Positions 36,843 to 46,220 are shown, numbered from the stretch's first letter. The stretch: 64,000 bases of DNA from an uncultured Clostridia bacterium (GCA_944388035.1 CALXHF010000001.1:132248-196247); one strand, 5' to 3'. Numbers and translations are program-made. The notes: generated by a model not told the origin, from the sequence alone.

Positions 36843-36972
36843 AAAAAACTTGTTATATTGTAATATAATAAGTTTTGCTATGTTTATAAGTATTTATATA
36901 AATATAGTAAAGGTTATTATAAGTTATTTTATGTAGTAATCTTAAACAAAAGTAAAGATAGGAGTGTTTTAT

Positions 36973-37635
36973 ATGATAATAATTATGCTTGGAGCACCAG
37001 GAACAGGAAAAGGTACAATAGCAGGAATATTAACAAAAGAACTTGGAATACCACAAGTATCAACAGGTGATATTTTTAGAAAACATATTAAAGAAAAAAC
37101 AGAACTTGGAATTTTAGCAGAAAAATATATATCACAAGGAAAATTAGTTCCAGATGATGTTACAATAGGTTTAGTAGAAAATAGATTGAAAGAATCTGAT
37201 GTACAAAATGGAATTATATTAGATGGTTTTCCAAGAACAGTAAAACAAGCAGAAGAATTAGATAAGATATTAGAAAAAGAAGGAAAACAAGTAGATTTAG
37301 TAATAAATTTAAATACACCAGAAGATGAAATAGTAGAAAGAATAGTAAATAGAAGAATTTGCCCAAATTGTAAGGCTGTATATAATTTAATTTTAAATCC
37401 ACCAAAACAAGAAGGCATTTGTGATAAATGTGGAGAAAAATTAGTACAAAGAAAAGACGATAACCCAGAAACAGTAAAATTGAGATTTAATAGTTATATA
37501 GAACAAACAAGTCCATTAGTTGATTATTATGATAAAAAAGGAAATTTATATTCTGCTTTAGTTAGTAAATCAATTAATAAACTTGGTCAAGATGTTGCAG
37601 AAGATGTTTTAAAATATATTAAAGAAGTAAAATAG
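36973..37635 (+). CDS. adk: adenylate kinase
   Basis: About 220 residues from ATG 36973, which follows AGGAG. The P-loop is GAPGTGKGTI, the AMP site includes STGDIFR and DGFPRTVKQAEEL, and the lid carries a zinc knuckle CPNC...CDKC as in Gram-positive enzymes. It interconverts ATP, AMP and ADP. Confidence 0.97.
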   Translation: MIIIMLGAPGTGKGTIAGILTKELGIPQVSTGDIFRKHIKEKTELGILAEKYISQGKLVPDDVTIGLVENRLKESDVQNGIILDGFPRTVKQAEELDKILEKEGKQVDLVINLNTPEDEIVERIVNRRICPNCKAVYNLILNPPKQEGICDKCGEKLVQRKDDNPETVKLRFNSYIEQTSPLVDYYDKKGNLYSALVSKSINKLGQDVAEDVLKYIKEVK

Positions 37636-37653
37636 AAAGAGGTAAAACAAAAA

Positions 37654-38424
37654 ATGGTAACAATAAAATCAAAAAGAGAAATTGAACTAATGAGAGAAGC
37701 TTGCAAAGTTGTTGCTATAATGTATGATGAATTGGAAAAAAAGATAAAACCAGGTATGTCAACTTGGGATGTAGATATTTTAGCAGAAAGAATAATAAGA
37801 CGTGAAGGTGCAATTCCAGCAGAAAAAGGTTTTACAGAGGTAAAAGGTGTACCACCATATCCAGCATCTATTTGTATATCAATAAATGATGAAGTAATTC
37901 ACGGAGTTCCTTCAAAACATAAAATTATTAGAGAAGGAGATATTGTAAGTATTGATACGGTAGCATTAAAAAATGGGTTTAATGGAGATGCTGCAAGAAC
38001 TTTTATGATAGGTAATGTATCAAAAGATGCAAAAAGATTAGTAGAAGTAACAAAGCAAGCATTTTTCGAAGGAATTAAATTTGCAAAAAAAGGAAATAGA
38101 ATAGGGGATGTAAGTCATGCTATTGGTGAATATGTACGTTCACAAGGATATTCTGTAGTAAGAGAATTCCAAGGACACGGAATTGGAAGACAAATGCATG
38201 AAGATCCAGGAATACCAAACTATGGAAAAGCAGGAAGAGGAATAAGATTAGAACCAGGTATGACTTTAGCCATAGAACCTATGGTAATTCAAGGAAAACC
38301 TAACATATTAGAACTAGATGATGGGTGGACAATTATAACAGAAGATGGAAGTTTGGCAGCACATTATGAAAATACAATTTTAATTACAGAAAAAGAGCCA
38401 GAAATCTTGACAATACTTAAATAA
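37654..38424 (+). CDS. map: type I methionine aminopeptidase
   Basis: The 256-residue protein has the pita-bread fold signatures NDEVIHGVPS, VSIDTVALKNGFNGDAARTF (two metal-binding Asp), GHGIGRQMHEDP (metal His) and EPGMTLAIEPM. It removes the initiator methionine co-translationally. It lies 18 bases after adk. Confidence 0.97.
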   Translation: MVTIKSKREIELMREACKVVAIMYDELEKKIKPGMSTWDVDILAERIIRREGAIPAEKGFTEVKGVPPYPASICISINDEVIHGVPSKHKIIREGDIVSIDTVALKNGFNGDAARTFMIGNVSKDAKRLVEVTKQAFFEGIKFAKKGNRIGDVSHAIGEYVRSQGYSVVREFQGHGIGRQMHEDPGIPNYGKAGRGIRLEPGMTLAIEPMVIQGKPNILELDDGWTIITEDGSLAAHYENTILITEKEPEILTILK

Positions 38425-38510
38425 TAATGTATAATATAATAGTTATTATGCACAATAGCCAAATTTTGCATAAAAATATTTAAACTCTTAAAAATAGGAG
38501 GTAATTTAAA

Positions 38511-38729
38511 TTGGCAAAAGAAGATGTAATCGAAGTAGAAGGAAAGGTAGTTGAAGCCTTACCAAATACAGTTTTTAAAGTAGAACTAGAAAATGGACAT
38601 CAAATACTTGCTCATATTTCTGGTAAATTAAGGATGAATTATATAAAAATATTACCAGGAGACAAAGTAAAAGTAGAACTTTCACCATATGATTTAACAA
38701 GGGGAAGAATTACTTGGAGAGCAAAATAA
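38511..38729 (+). CDS. infA: translation initiation factor IF-1
   Basis: The 72-residue OB-fold protein starts at TTG 38511 after [26 protein letters not shown] and the C-terminal [16 protein letters not shown] are nearly canonical. It binds the A site during initiation. Confidence 0.98.
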   Translation: MAKEDVIEVEGKVVEALPNTVFKVELENGHQILAHISGKLRMNYIKILPGDKVKVELSPYDLTRGRITWRAK

Positions 38730-38792
38730 TTTTAGTCAAATAAAAAATTAACCCAAAATAATATATATTTTAAATTAATGGAGGTGCTAAAA

Positions 38793-38906
38793 ATGAAAGT
38801 AAGACCATCAGTAAAACCAATTTGCGATAAATGCAAAGTAATAAAAAGAAAAGGGGTTATTAGAGTAATTTGTGAAAACCCTAAACACAAACAAAGACAA
38901 GGTTAA
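38793..38906 (+). CDS. rpmJ: 50S ribosomal protein L36
   Basis: This short 37-residue gene reads [20 protein letters not shown] and ends NPKHKQRQG. It has the zinc-binding CxxC...C...H set (Cys 11, 14, 27 and His 32). GGAGGTG precedes the ATG. Confidence 0.97.
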   Translation: MKVRPSVKPICDKCKVIKRKGVIRVICENPKHKQRQG

Positions 38907-38919
38907 TTCCTTATAGTTT

Positions 38920-38998
38920 ATAACACAAATTAAGGTAGCGGCTGTGAATCTATAGAAAATTAAAATTCTATAGATTACATTATCAAATTTGTGTTTAT
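38920..38998 (+). promoter_or_regulatory. structured RNA region between rpmJ and rpsM
   Basis: Outer arms AACACAAATT and AATTTGTGTT enclose an inner hairpin AATCTATAG/CTATAGATT and the sequence AAGGTAGCGGCTGTG. A second stem-loop (ACTTAAAA with TTTTTAAGT) follows near 39015-39065. The nested structure in a 196-base gap before rpsM suggests a ribosomal-protein-binding leader, S4 or S13 being candidates. I do not recognise the family. Confidence 0.5.
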
Positions 38999-39102
38999 AT
39001 ATATGTCTTAAAAACTTAAAATGAACTAGGGTAAACACTAGTTGCATTTCACTTTTTAAGTGTTTTAGGACAAACAAAATAATTTTGGAGGTGCAAAAAA
39101 AT

Positions 39103-39471
39103 ATGGCTCGTATAGCAGGAATAGACTTACCTAAAGAAAAGAGAGTAGAAATAGGACTTACATATATTTATGGTATAGGAGTATCAAGTTCTAGAAAAAT
39201 CTTGGAAAAAGCTGGAATAAATCCAGATATAAGAGTTAAAGACTTAACTGATGAACAAGTAAATGATATAAGAAAAGTAATTGATGAATCTTATATTGTT
39301 GAAGGTGATTTAAGAAGAGAAGTAGCTCTAAACATCAAAAGATTAACAGAAATTGGATGCTACAGAGGTTTAAGACATAGAAGAGGTTTACCAGTTAGAG
39401 GACAAAGAACAAAAACAAATGCTAGAACAAGAAAAGGTCCTAGAAAATTAGTAAGCAAAAGTAAAAAATAA
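39103..39471 (+). CDS. rpsM: 30S ribosomal protein S13
   Basis: The 122-residue protein starts at ATG 39103 after [32 protein letters not shown] and the C-terminal [20 protein letters not shown] are typical. It contacts P-site tRNA and the 50S subunit. Confidence 0.98.
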   Translation: MARIAGIDLPKEKRVEIGLTYIYGIGVSSSRKILEKAGINPDIRVKDLTDEQVNDIRKVIDESYIVEGDLRREVALNIKRLTEIGCYRGLRHRRGLPVRGQRTKTNARTRKGPRKLVSKSKK

Positions 39472-39521
39472 AAAATAGAAAATTTCAAAATAAAAATTTG
39501 GAATAAGGAGGAAAAGACAAA

Positions 39522-39917
39522 ATGGCTAAAAATGTAACAACAAAAAAAGTTGCTAGAAGAAATAGAAAAAACATTGAAAAAGGTTCAGCACATATTCATT
39601 CTAGTTTTAACAATACAATAGTTACAATTACAGATACACAAGGAAATACAATTTCTTGGGGAAGTGCTGGAGAACTTGGATATAAAGGTTCTAGAAAAAG
39701 TACACCATTTGCAGCAGGTCAAGTTGCTGAAACAGCAGCTAAAATTGCAATGGAACATGGTTTAAAATCTGTAGAAGTATTTGTTAAAGGACCAGGAGCT
39801 GGAAGAGAAGCAGCAATTCGTTCACTTCAAACAGCAGGTCTAGAAATAAGTGCAATAAAAGATGTAACACCAATACCACATAATGGTTGTAGACCACCAA
39901 AAAGAAGAAGAGTTTAG
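39522..39917 (+). CDS. rpsK: 30S ribosomal protein S11
   Basis: The 131-residue protein has [20 protein letters not shown], the [20 protein letters not shown] loop and the ending [12 protein letters not shown]. It lies on the platform near the E site. Confidence 0.98.
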   Translation: MAKNVTTKKVARRNRKNIEKGSAHIHSSFNNTIVTITDTQGNTISWGSAGELGYKGSRKSTPFAAGQVAETAAKIAMEHGLKSVEVFVKGPGAGREAAIRSLQTAGLEISAIKDVTPIPHNGCRPPKRRRV

Positions 39918-40002
39918 TTAGCTGTTAGTGAAAAAGTTTACTGGTAAACTTTTGAACACTACAGATAACTAACGCAAAAAATTACTTGTAATTTTTTGTG
40001 AA
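39918..40002 (+). repeat. tandem hairpin elements between rpsK and rpsD
   Basis: An outer AGCTGTTAGT...ACTACAG pairing encloses AAGTTTAC/GTAAACTT, ending in GAAC. It is followed by AAAAAATTAC/GTAATTTTTT and GTGAAC. The stems differ from those at 34344, but the pattern of an AGCTGT-bounded hairpin followed by an A/T-rich hairpin ending in GAAC is the same. Confidence 0.5.
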
Positions 40003-40069
40003 CATTAATTTTGTGAAATTTGAAATGTATAAAAGAGAAATGTAAAGAAAATAAGAAAGGAGTATAAAA

Positions 40070-40696
40070 ATGGCTAGATATAAAGACGAACAATGTCGTA
40101 GATGCCGTAGAGAAGGACAAAAATTGTTCTTAAAAGGTGATAGATGTTATTCTGATAAATGTAGTATTTCAAGAAGAAACTATGCACCAGGAGAACATGG
40201 TCAAAAAAGAGCAAAACTTTCTGAATACGGAACACAATTAAGAGAAAAACAAAAAACAAAAGCATATTACGGAGTTGGAGAAAAACAATTTAGAAAATAC
40301 TTTGAAATGGCTTCTAATAAAAAAGGTGTAACAGGTGAAGAATTATTACAAATATTAGAAAGTAGATTAGATAATGTTGTATACAGATTAGGATTTGGAA
40401 CATCAAGAGCACAAGCAAGACAACTTGTAACACATGCACAATTTGAAGTAAATGGAAAGAAAGTTAATATTCCATCATACTTAGTAAAAGTAGGAGATGT
40501 AATAACAGTAAGAGAAAATAAAAAAGATAATGGAACAATTAAAGTAAATGTAGAAGAATCTGCAAAAAGACCAGTTCCAGCATGGCTTGAAAAAGATACT
40601 GAAAAATTAAGTGGTAAAGTAATCAGATTAGCGTCTAGAGAAGATATTGATATTCCAATCGAAGAACATTTAATAGTAGAGCTTTACTCAAAATAA
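40070..40696 (+). CDS. rpsD: 30S ribosomal protein S4
   Basis: The 208-residue protein has an N-terminal four-Cys zinc set (CRRC...C...C in the first 31 residues) and [15 protein letters not shown]. The S4 RNA-binding domain is [20 protein letters not shown]. It initiates 30S assembly and often regulates the alpha operon. AAAGGAG precedes ATG. Confidence 0.98.
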   Translation: MARYKDEQCRRCRREGQKLFLKGDRCYSDKCSISRRNYAPGEHGQKRAKLSEYGTQLREKQKTKAYYGVGEKQFRKYFEMASNKKGVTGEELLQILESRLDNVVYRLGFGTSRAQARQLVTHAQFEVNGKKVNIPSYLVKVGDVITVRENKKDNGTIKVNVEESAKRPVPAWLEKDTEKLSGKVIRLASREDIDIPIEEHLIVELYSK

Positions 40697-40806
40697 TAGT
40701 TAGAAGTATTAAAAAATATATAATAAAAACTTTTAAATTTTACTGGAGAAAAAACTGTTTAGTTTTAAAAAATTTGAGAGGTGTTCTCGAATATTAGGAG
40801 GTAAAA

Positions 40807-41754
40807 ATGATAGAATTTGAAAAGCCAAATATTGAATGTCTAGAAGTAGATGATACAAATAATTATGCAAAATTTGTATGCGAACCACTAGAAAGAGGTT
40901 ATGGAGTAACAATAGGAAATTCTTTAAGAAGAATTTTACTTTCATCACTACCTGGTTGTGCCATAACAAGTGTAAAGATTGATGGAGTTTTACATGAATT
41001 TTCAGATATTAACAATGTAGTTGAAGATGTACCTGATTTAATTCTTAATTTAAAAAATGTTAGATTAAAATTTGATGACAATGAAGAAAAAGTATTAAGA
41101 ATACATAAAGAAGGTGAAGGGGAAGTTTTAGCGGCAGATATTATAACAGATGGTACTGTTGAAATACTAAACCCAGAATTACATATAGCAACAGTGGCTG
41201 AAGGTGGAAAATTAATAATGGAAATGACAGCAGATAAAGGAAGAGGTTATAATTCTTCAGATAAGAATAAAAAACCAAATCAAGATATTTCTGTACTTCC
41301 AATAGATTCAATTTATACACCTGTTAAAAAGGTAAATTATCAAGTAGAAAACACTAGAGTTGGACAAATGGTAGATTATGATAAATTAATAATTGAAGTT
41401 TGGACAGATGGAAGTTTGAAAGCACACGAGGCTTTAAGTTTAGCAGCAAAAGTTATGACTGGACATTTAGAATTATTTATAGATTTATCAGAAGCAACAA
41501 AGAATACACAAATTATGATTGAAAAAGAAGAGTCTAAGAAAGAAAAAGTCTTAGAAATGACTATAGAAGAATTAGAATTATCTGTTAGATCATTTAATTG
41601 TTTAAAAAGAGCTGGAATTAGTACAGTTGAAGATTTAACAAATAAATCAGAAAATGAAATGATGAAAGTAAGAAACTTAGGTAAAAAATCATTAGAAGAA
41701 GTAACTGAAAAATTACATTCTTTAGGTTTAGATTTTGCTAAGGAAGATGAATAA
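40807..41754 (+). CDS. rpoA: RNA polymerase alpha subunit
   Basis: The 315-residue protein has the N-terminal dimerisation domain ([20 protein letters not shown]) and the C-terminal alphaCTD with [19 protein letters not shown] and [13 protein letters not shown], which binds UP elements and activators. AGGAGGT lies six bases before ATG. Confidence 0.98.
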   Translation: MIEFEKPNIECLEVDDTNNYAKFVCEPLERGYGVTIGNSLRRILLSSLPGCAITSVKIDGVLHEFSDINNVVEDVPDLILNLKNVRLKFDDNEEKVLRIHKEGEGEVLAADIITDGTVEILNPELHIATVAEGGKLIMEMTADKGRGYNSSDKNKKPNQDISVLPIDSIYTPVKKVNYQVENTRVGQMVDYDKLIIEVWTDGSLKAHEALSLAAKVMTGHLELFIDLSEATKNTQIMIEKEESKKEKVLEMTIEELELSVRSFNCLKRAGISTVEDLTNKSENEMMKVRNLGKKSLEEVTEKLHSLGLDFAKEDE

Positions 41755-41779
41755 TACTAATAAAGGAAGGTGAAAGAAA

Positions 41780-42307
41780 TTGGCAACTAATAGAAAATTA
41801 GGAAGAACAACTGATATAAGAATGGCAATGCTAAGAACATTAACAACTGATCTTATTATGCATGGTAAAGTTGAAACAACATTACCTAGAGCTAAAGAAG
41901 TTAAGTCAATTGCTGACAGTCTTATAGCTTTAGCAATAAAAGAAAAAGATAACTTCGAAATGGTAGATGTTAAAGTTGTAAAAGCTAAACTAGATTCTAA
42001 AGGAAATAAAGAAACAGAATTAGTTAAAAGCAAAAATGGTAAAGAATATCTTAAAGTTGTAAAAGAAACTACAACTGAAAAAAGACAAAAAGATATGCCA
42101 TCTAGATTAAATGCTAGAAGAAAAATGATGAGAACTCTAAATAAAGTTAAAGACGAAAAAGGAAATAATATAGATTTACCATCAAAATTATTTAATGAAA
42201 TAGCTCCAAAATATGCTGGTAAAAACGTAGGTGGATATACACGTATAGTTAAAGCAGGTCCAAGAAGAGGAGACGGAGCAGAAGTTGCAATATTACAATT
42301 AATATAA
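41780..42307 (+). CDS. rplQ: 50S ribosomal protein L17, with a long insertion
   Basis: The start is TTG 41780 after AGGAAGG. The first 55 residues (NRKLGRTTDIRMAMLRTLTT, LPRAKEVKSIADSLI) and the last 35 (KLFNEIAPKYAGKNVGGYTR and then a GPRRGDGAEVA block) are L17. The total is 175 residues against about 115-130 in most bacteria. The extra part is a charged stretch around residues 60-110 (KLDSKGNKETELVKSKNGKE). It is the last gene of the superoperon. Confidence 0.96.
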   Translation: MATNRKLGRTTDIRMAMLRTLTTDLIMHGKVETTLPRAKEVKSIADSLIALAIKEKDNFEMVDVKVVKAKLDSKGNKETELVKSKNGKEYLKVVKETTTEKRQKDMPSRLNARRKMMRTLNKVKDEKGNNIDLPSKLFNEIAPKYAGKNVGGYTRIVKAGPRRGDGAEVAILQLI

Positions 42308-42320
42308 TTTTAATGTAAGA

Positions 42321-42367
42321 ATATAAGGGAAAAGAAAGGCTTAAATTTCTTTCTCTTATATTTTTTT
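42321..42367 (+). terminator. intrinsic terminator of the ribosomal superoperon
   Basis: ATAAGGGAAAAGAAA pairs with TTTCTTTCTCTTAT, allowing one bulge, and is followed by a run of seven T. It lies 14 bases after the rplQ stop. Confidence 0.85.
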
Positions 42368-42463
42368 GATTTCATTATAAAAAAGAAATATTAGCATTGA
42401 TTTAAAAATTTTCCTAAATAACTTTAAATAATTTTTCTATTGTTAGAAAAAAATTTACATAAA

Positions 42464-42492
42464 TTGACTTTTTACTAGAAATTTGGTACAAT
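42464..42492 (+). promoter_or_regulatory. sigma-A type promoter
   Basis: TTGACT and TACAAT are separated by 17 bases, about 65 bases before ATG 42557. Confidence 0.75.
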
Positions 42493-42556
42493 TTATATCA
42501 AGCAAGTTTGCTTTGTGGATGTTTTTATAGCAAATGCTGTAAAGAAAGGAAAAACA

Positions 42557-43177
42557 ATGGCAAAGGTTAAAAATCTAGTTACTTCTTTTGGTAGAGTTAT
42601 TGTTGGTGAAGAGATTGATATTTCTATTCCTAAGATTGGAAAAGAAATTCCAAAATCTGTTAGTGGTGTAAAAGCACAAACAATTAAAACTGGAGGTAAA
42701 CTGTTGGGATATCCTTTGGGATACGAGGTAACAAAAAAGGGACACCTTAATTTGATCTATCTCGTAGCTCTGGGTAAAAAGAGTTCAATTGCATTTGCTG
42801 GAGAAATAGGTTTTGAAAATGCAACAAATGTATTAAATTCTTTTTGTTCAAAGGCTTTTAAACAAAAAGGAATGTGTGCAAGAGCTGTTAGTATAGAAGA
42901 TTTGGAAAAAAATGTAGATAGTATAATTTTGCTAGCTACACCACAAGAACTAATGTCAAAGCTAATAGGAAGTTTTTGGCTTGCTTCAACTTCGTCATAT
43001 GAAGAAGGCAATAATTGCAATTTTTGTCTGGATACTATTGATAATGGAGATTTTAGTAGGCAGCTACTTGTAGATACTGAAGGAAATGGTTTTACTTCTA
43101 CAAGTAGACAGATTTGTGCTTTGGTAAAACTAAGAGTAAATATCAGGGAATCACTAGAAAGGAATAAGCTTGCCTAA
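42557..43177 (+). CDS. hypothetical protein with a C-terminal segment resembling the DGR-target fold
   Basis: The 206-residue protein starts at ATG 42557 after AAAGAAAGG. I do not recognise the N-terminal 130 residues, a compact alpha/beta region with no membrane segment. The C-terminal part begins GSFWLASTSSY and ends RQICALVKLRVNI. This recalls the YWLASPGS ... MAVRPVVSL frame of the protein at 8737 and of DUF6273-type domains, but it is short and the match is weak. Codon choice (CTT, TTG, GGG) is less AT-biased than its neighbours, which may mean recent transfer. It is a single-gene unit with its own promoter and terminator. Confidence 0.55.
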   Translation: MAKVKNLVTSFGRVIVGEEIDISIPKIGKEIPKSVSGVKAQTIKTGGKLLGYPLGYEVTKKGHLNLIYLVALGKKSSIAFAGEIGFENATNVLNSFCSKAFKQKGMCARAVSIEDLEKNVDSIILLATPQELMSKLIGSFWLASTSSYEEGNNCNFCLDTIDNGDFSRQLLVDTEGNGFTSTSRQICALVKLRVNIRESLERNKLA

Positions 43178-43182
43178 AAAAG

Positions 43183-43212
43183 GAAGGAGAATTCTATTTG
43201 GAATTCTCCTTC
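43183..43212 (+). terminator. intrinsic terminator
   Basis: GAAGGAGAATTC and GAATTCTCCTTC form a perfect 12-bp stem with a six-base loop, 5 bases after the stop. The T-run is short, so it may also act bidirectionally. Confidence 0.8.
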
Positions 43213-43270
43213 TTTAACTCTTTACTTATAAAAAAAGAGGTGGTATAATAACAAAAAAATGAGGTGAAAA

Positions 43271-43945
43271 ATGGAAAGAATAAAATTAAGAGATAGAATA
43301 CTTCCTAAATATACAAAAGGAGAAGAAATATTTAATATGACCTCTCACATAGTAGGAGCTGTACTTGGAATTGTAGCAACTGTGTTGTGTATAGTATTTG
43401 CTGCAGTAAGAGGAAACGTATATGGTGTAGTTAGTGGTTCTATATATGGAGTTACGATGATTATATTATATACAATGTCTAGTATATATCACGGTTTAAG
43501 TCCAAAGAGATATTCAAAAAAAGTATTTCAAGTATTAGATCATTGTTCCATATTTTTGTTAATTGCAGGTTCATATACACCATTTGCATTATGTACTATT
43601 CGTGAATATGACACAGCTTCTGGTTGGATAATATTTGGAGTAATCTGGGCATTTGCGATTTTAGGAATAGTGTTAAATTCGATTGATATAAAGAAATTTA
43701 AAGTGTTTTCAATGATATGCTATTTAGTTATGGGATGGTGTATTGTATTTAAAATAACATTATTACCAGAATTGCTTGGGACAGCAGGTTTTGTTTTGCT
43801 ATTATTAGGTGGAATAGCATATACGGTTGGAGCGATACTTTATGGGTTAGGTAAAAAACATAAATATATGCATTCAGTATTTCACTTGTTTATATTATTA
43901 GGAAGTTTATTACAATTTTTATGTATCTTATTATATGTAATGTAA
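43271..43945 (+). CDS. hemolysin III family membrane protein (YqfA/PAQR type)
   Basis: The 224-residue protein has seven predicted membrane helices. The family motifs are EEIFNMTSHIVGA near the start, SSIYHGLSPK, LDHCSIFLLIAGSYTPFAL and the late HSVFHLFILLGSLLQF, whose His residues with SSIYH form the probable metal site of PAQR-like proteins. Its function in bacteria is unclear; it may be a membrane hydrolase or affect membrane homeostasis. GAGGTG precedes ATG. After this gene, about 870 bases carry no protein gene but hold the RNA gene, terminators and remnant listed next. Confidence 0.9.
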   Translation: MERIKLRDRILPKYTKGEEIFNMTSHIVGAVLGIVATVLCIVFAAVRGNVYGVVSGSIYGVTMIILYTMSSIYHGLSPKRYSKKVFQVLDHCSIFLLIAGSYTPFALCTIREYDTASGWIIFGVIWAFAILGIVLNSIDIKKFKVFSMICYLVMGWCIVFKITLLPELLGTAGFVLLLLGGIAYTVGAILYGLGKKHKYMHSVFHLFILLGSLLQFLCILLYVM

Positions 43946-44172
43946 TAACAAAGATTTAACAGAAAAAAGTTATAAAAAAGAATATAAACAATAGAAAAAA
44001 TGAAAAAGAAAAGAGAGATAAATAAAATTACCTCTCAAACTTAATTCATTTTATCATAAAAAAATAAAAAAATCAAATACCAAAAAAATTAGATTAAGAG
44101 AGAATAAATATAAAAAAAGAAGGTAAACATATATAATAAATAAAAAATCAATTTTTTAGAAGAAATTTAGAT

Positions 44173-44201
44173 TTGATTATATAGGTTTCTTATGCTAAAA
44201 T
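44173..44201 (+). promoter_or_regulatory. promoter of the 6S RNA
   Basis: TTGATT (44173-44178) and TAAAAT (44196-44201) with a 17-base spacer lie about 20 bases upstream of the structured RNA. Confidence 0.65.
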
Positions 44202-44221
44202 AAAAACAACTTAAAAGAAAA

Positions 44222-44410
44222 GTTGCCCTGCGTAGTACGTGTAGACTTAATTTTTAGAACCAACAAACATTAAGAGGGGCTGATCTCTCAAATATGGCGT
44301 GCAAGCTTACATTTAATAGTAAGAAGCCCAGGAATATTTAGGTAGGCACCCACCTGTTTTTAGGAGCAGGTCCTTAAAAATTAAAAGCATTACGGCTAAT
44401 GCGGGGATAT
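44222..44410 (+). ncRNA. ssrS: 6S RNA (SsrS) candidate
   Basis: A GC-rich stretch with no frame folds end to end. CCCTGC near the 5' end pairs with GCGGGG at the 3' end, and TAATTTTTAGAACC pairs with GGTCCTTAAAAATTA further in. The central part includes GAGGGGCTGATCTCTC, GGCGTGCAAGC and GGCACCCACCTG. A long, interrupted rod with an open centre of about 190 bases is the shape of 6S RNA, which mimics an open promoter and binds sigma-A RNA polymerase. Sequence blocks fit what I recall of clostridial 6S RNAs. It has its own promoter and terminator. Confidence 0.75.
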
Positions 44411-44456
44411 TTTATAAAAACAATTGAGAAGCTATTATTATATAATATACAAAAAG

Positions 44457-44485
44457 AACCAGTTAGCAAATAACTGGTTTTTTAA
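44457..44485 (+). terminator. intrinsic terminator downstream of 6S RNA
   Basis: AACCAGTTA and TAACTGGTT form a 9-bp stem around GCAAA, followed by TTTTT. Confidence 0.8.
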
Positions 44486-44487
44486 GG

Positions 44488-44640
44488 AAAAGGCAGGAAA
44501 CCATATCCTGCCTTTTATGTAAAAGCAAAATATAACTTCCTACCTCAAATTAGTTAATTAAAACTATTTCATATTTCTTTCAGCTTGTTCTATCATTTTT
44601 TAAACCATTTATTCACTTATTTTACTAATTTAAACCTTTG
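44488..44640 (-). pseudogene. remnant of a small acid-soluble spore protein gene with its terminator
   Basis: Bases 44488-44599 are identical to 46235-46346, the terminator and 3' end of the intact spore-protein gene on the minus strand. Beyond that, similarity fades. In this copy the Lys codon in the MVKKMIEQ segment has become TAA, and the rest of the gene is gone by about 44640. The Schlafen/AlbA-type gene lies between the two copies. About 1.7 kb separates the repeats. Confidence 0.8.
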
Positions 44641-44677
44641 TACTTTTTAAAATACCAAAATTTAAATAAATATTATA

Positions 44678-44706
44678 TTGACATTTCAATTTATTAATGA
44701 TAAAAT
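44678..44706 (+). promoter_or_regulatory. sigma-A promoter of the AlbA-domain gene
   Basis: TTGACA and TAAAAT are separated by 17 bases, about 108 bases before the start codon. Confidence 0.75.
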
Positions 44707-44813
44707 ACAAACAATAATTCGGTTAATAAATACTATAGATTCAAAAAGGCACACTGAATAAAAAGAGAAAATAATAAATTTGCTTAGTAAAGTAAAAAAA
44801 TGTAGAGAGATGA

Positions 44814-46220
44814 GTGGTGAGTAAATTGGAAAAATTAAAAATAAATTTATCAGCAGAGACAACTGAAATAGAATTTAAAGAAGAAGTAGAATATAAAAAG
44901 CCAAAAAGTTGGTTAAAAACAGTATCAGCTTTTAGTAATGGAATTGGTGGAAAAATATATTTTGGAGTAAATGATGATAGAGAAATTACAGGGTTAGAAG
45001 ATATTCAAAGACATATTGATAAAATAAGTGAGTTAATAAAAACAAGAATAGAACCATTAGCAAATTTTAATATATCTGTAATCACACAAAATAATAAAAA
45101 TGTAATCAGATTAGAAATTATTCAGGGGACAAAAACGTCATATTATTATGTAGCAGATGGAAATAAAATTGTTTTTGTTAGAATTGGAAATGAAAGTGTA
45201 AATGCACCAACATATATTATAAATGAATTAATTGCAAAAGGAGAAAAGTTAACATTTGATGCAATGTCATCTAAATATAATTTTGATGATTTGAGTTTTA
45301 CATTATTCAAAGCAACGTATTTACAAAAAACAGGGAAGAAATTAGAAGAAAATGATTTTATTTCTTTTGGGTTAATGGATGAAAAAAGACAGTTAACTTA
45401 TGCAGGAGTATTATTCTCAGATCAATGCCCACTGTTGCAATCAAGAATATTTTGCACAAGATGGAACGGACTAAATAAAACATCTATGTTTGAAGATGCA
45501 GTAGATGATAAAGAGTATAGTGGAAATCTAATTATGCTTTTAGAAAATGGGTTTAATTTTATAAAAAATCATAACAATAAAGCATGGAAAAAGTCGACCA
45601 GAACAAGAGTAGAGTATTATGACTATAATGAGAGAGTTATAACAGAACTGTTAGTAAATGCTTTAATTCATAGAATGTATGATATTGTGGGAGCAGAGAT
45701 ACATATTGATATTTATGATGATAGGTTAGAAATGGAATCTCCTGGAGGCATGTATGATGGAACGATAATTCAAAATCAAGATATCTTAAATATTCCATCC
45801 AAGAGGAGAAACCCAATAATAGCAGATGTATTTCAAAAATTAGATTTTATGGAAAGAAGAGGAAGTGGTTTTAAGAAGATTTATGAAATTCTTGGAGATG
45901 AAAATAAAATAAAATTCTACTCTAATAGAACAGATTTTAAAGTAACATTAAAAAATGAAAATTATAATAAAAAAATACAAAATATTGATGATAAGAACTA
46001 TACAGAAAACTATACAGAAAACTATACAGAAAATTTAAACAATACACAAATAAAATTGTTAAAATTAATTAAAATAAACCCAAACATAACTCAAAAAATG
46101 ATGATGAAAGAAACAAATTTAAGTAGACCAGCTATAACATTAAACTTAAAACAATTAAAAGATAAAAAAATAATTCAAAGAGTTGGTTCAGATAGAAAAG
46201 GTTATTGGAAAATATTATAG
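44814..46220 (+). CDS. AlbA_2/Schlafen-type ATP-binding putative regulator
   Basis: The 468-residue protein starts at GTG 44814. Domain order: AlbA_2 (residues about 10-130, TTEIEFKEEVEYKKPKSWLK and FSNGIGGKIYFGVND), then a linker, then a GHKL ATPase-like C-terminal domain (ELLVNALIHRMYD, ESPGGMYDGT, RRGSGFKKI; residues about 270-360), and a winged helix at the end (ITQKMMMKETNLSRPAI). Three tandem ENYT units lie near residue 400. Such proteins are called transcriptional regulators or ATP-dependent helicase-like proteins and are frequent in mobile DNA; some relatives take part in defence. It is flanked by direct repeats derived from a spore-protein gene. Confidence 0.82.
   Translation: MVSKLEKLKINLSAETTEIEFKEEVEYKKPKSWLKTVSAFSNGIGGKIYFGVNDDREITGLEDIQRHIDKISELIKTRIEPLANFNISVITQNNKNVIRLEIIQGTKTSYYYVADGNKIVFVRIGNESVNAPTYIINELIAKGEKLTFDAMSSKYNFDDLSFTLFKATYLQKTGKKLEENDFISFGLMDEKRQLTYAGVLFSDQCPLLQSRIFCTRWNGLNKTSMFEDAVDDKEYSGNLIMLLENGFNFIKNHNNKAWKKSTRTRVEYYDYNERVITELLVNALIHRMYDIVGAEIHIDIYDDRLEMESPGGMYDGTIIQNQDILNIPSKRRNPIIADVFQKLDFMERRGSGFKKIYEILGDENKIKFYSNRTDFKVTLKNENYNKKIQNIDDKNYTENYTENYTENLNNTQIKLLKLIKINPNITQKMMMKETNLSRPAITLNLKQLKDKKIIQRVGSDRKGYWKIL

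Noticed and set aside
45997-46034. Tandem 12-base repeat (ENYT units) as a phase-variable tract
   Set aside because: Three 12-base units keep the frame, so copy changes would not switch the gene off.
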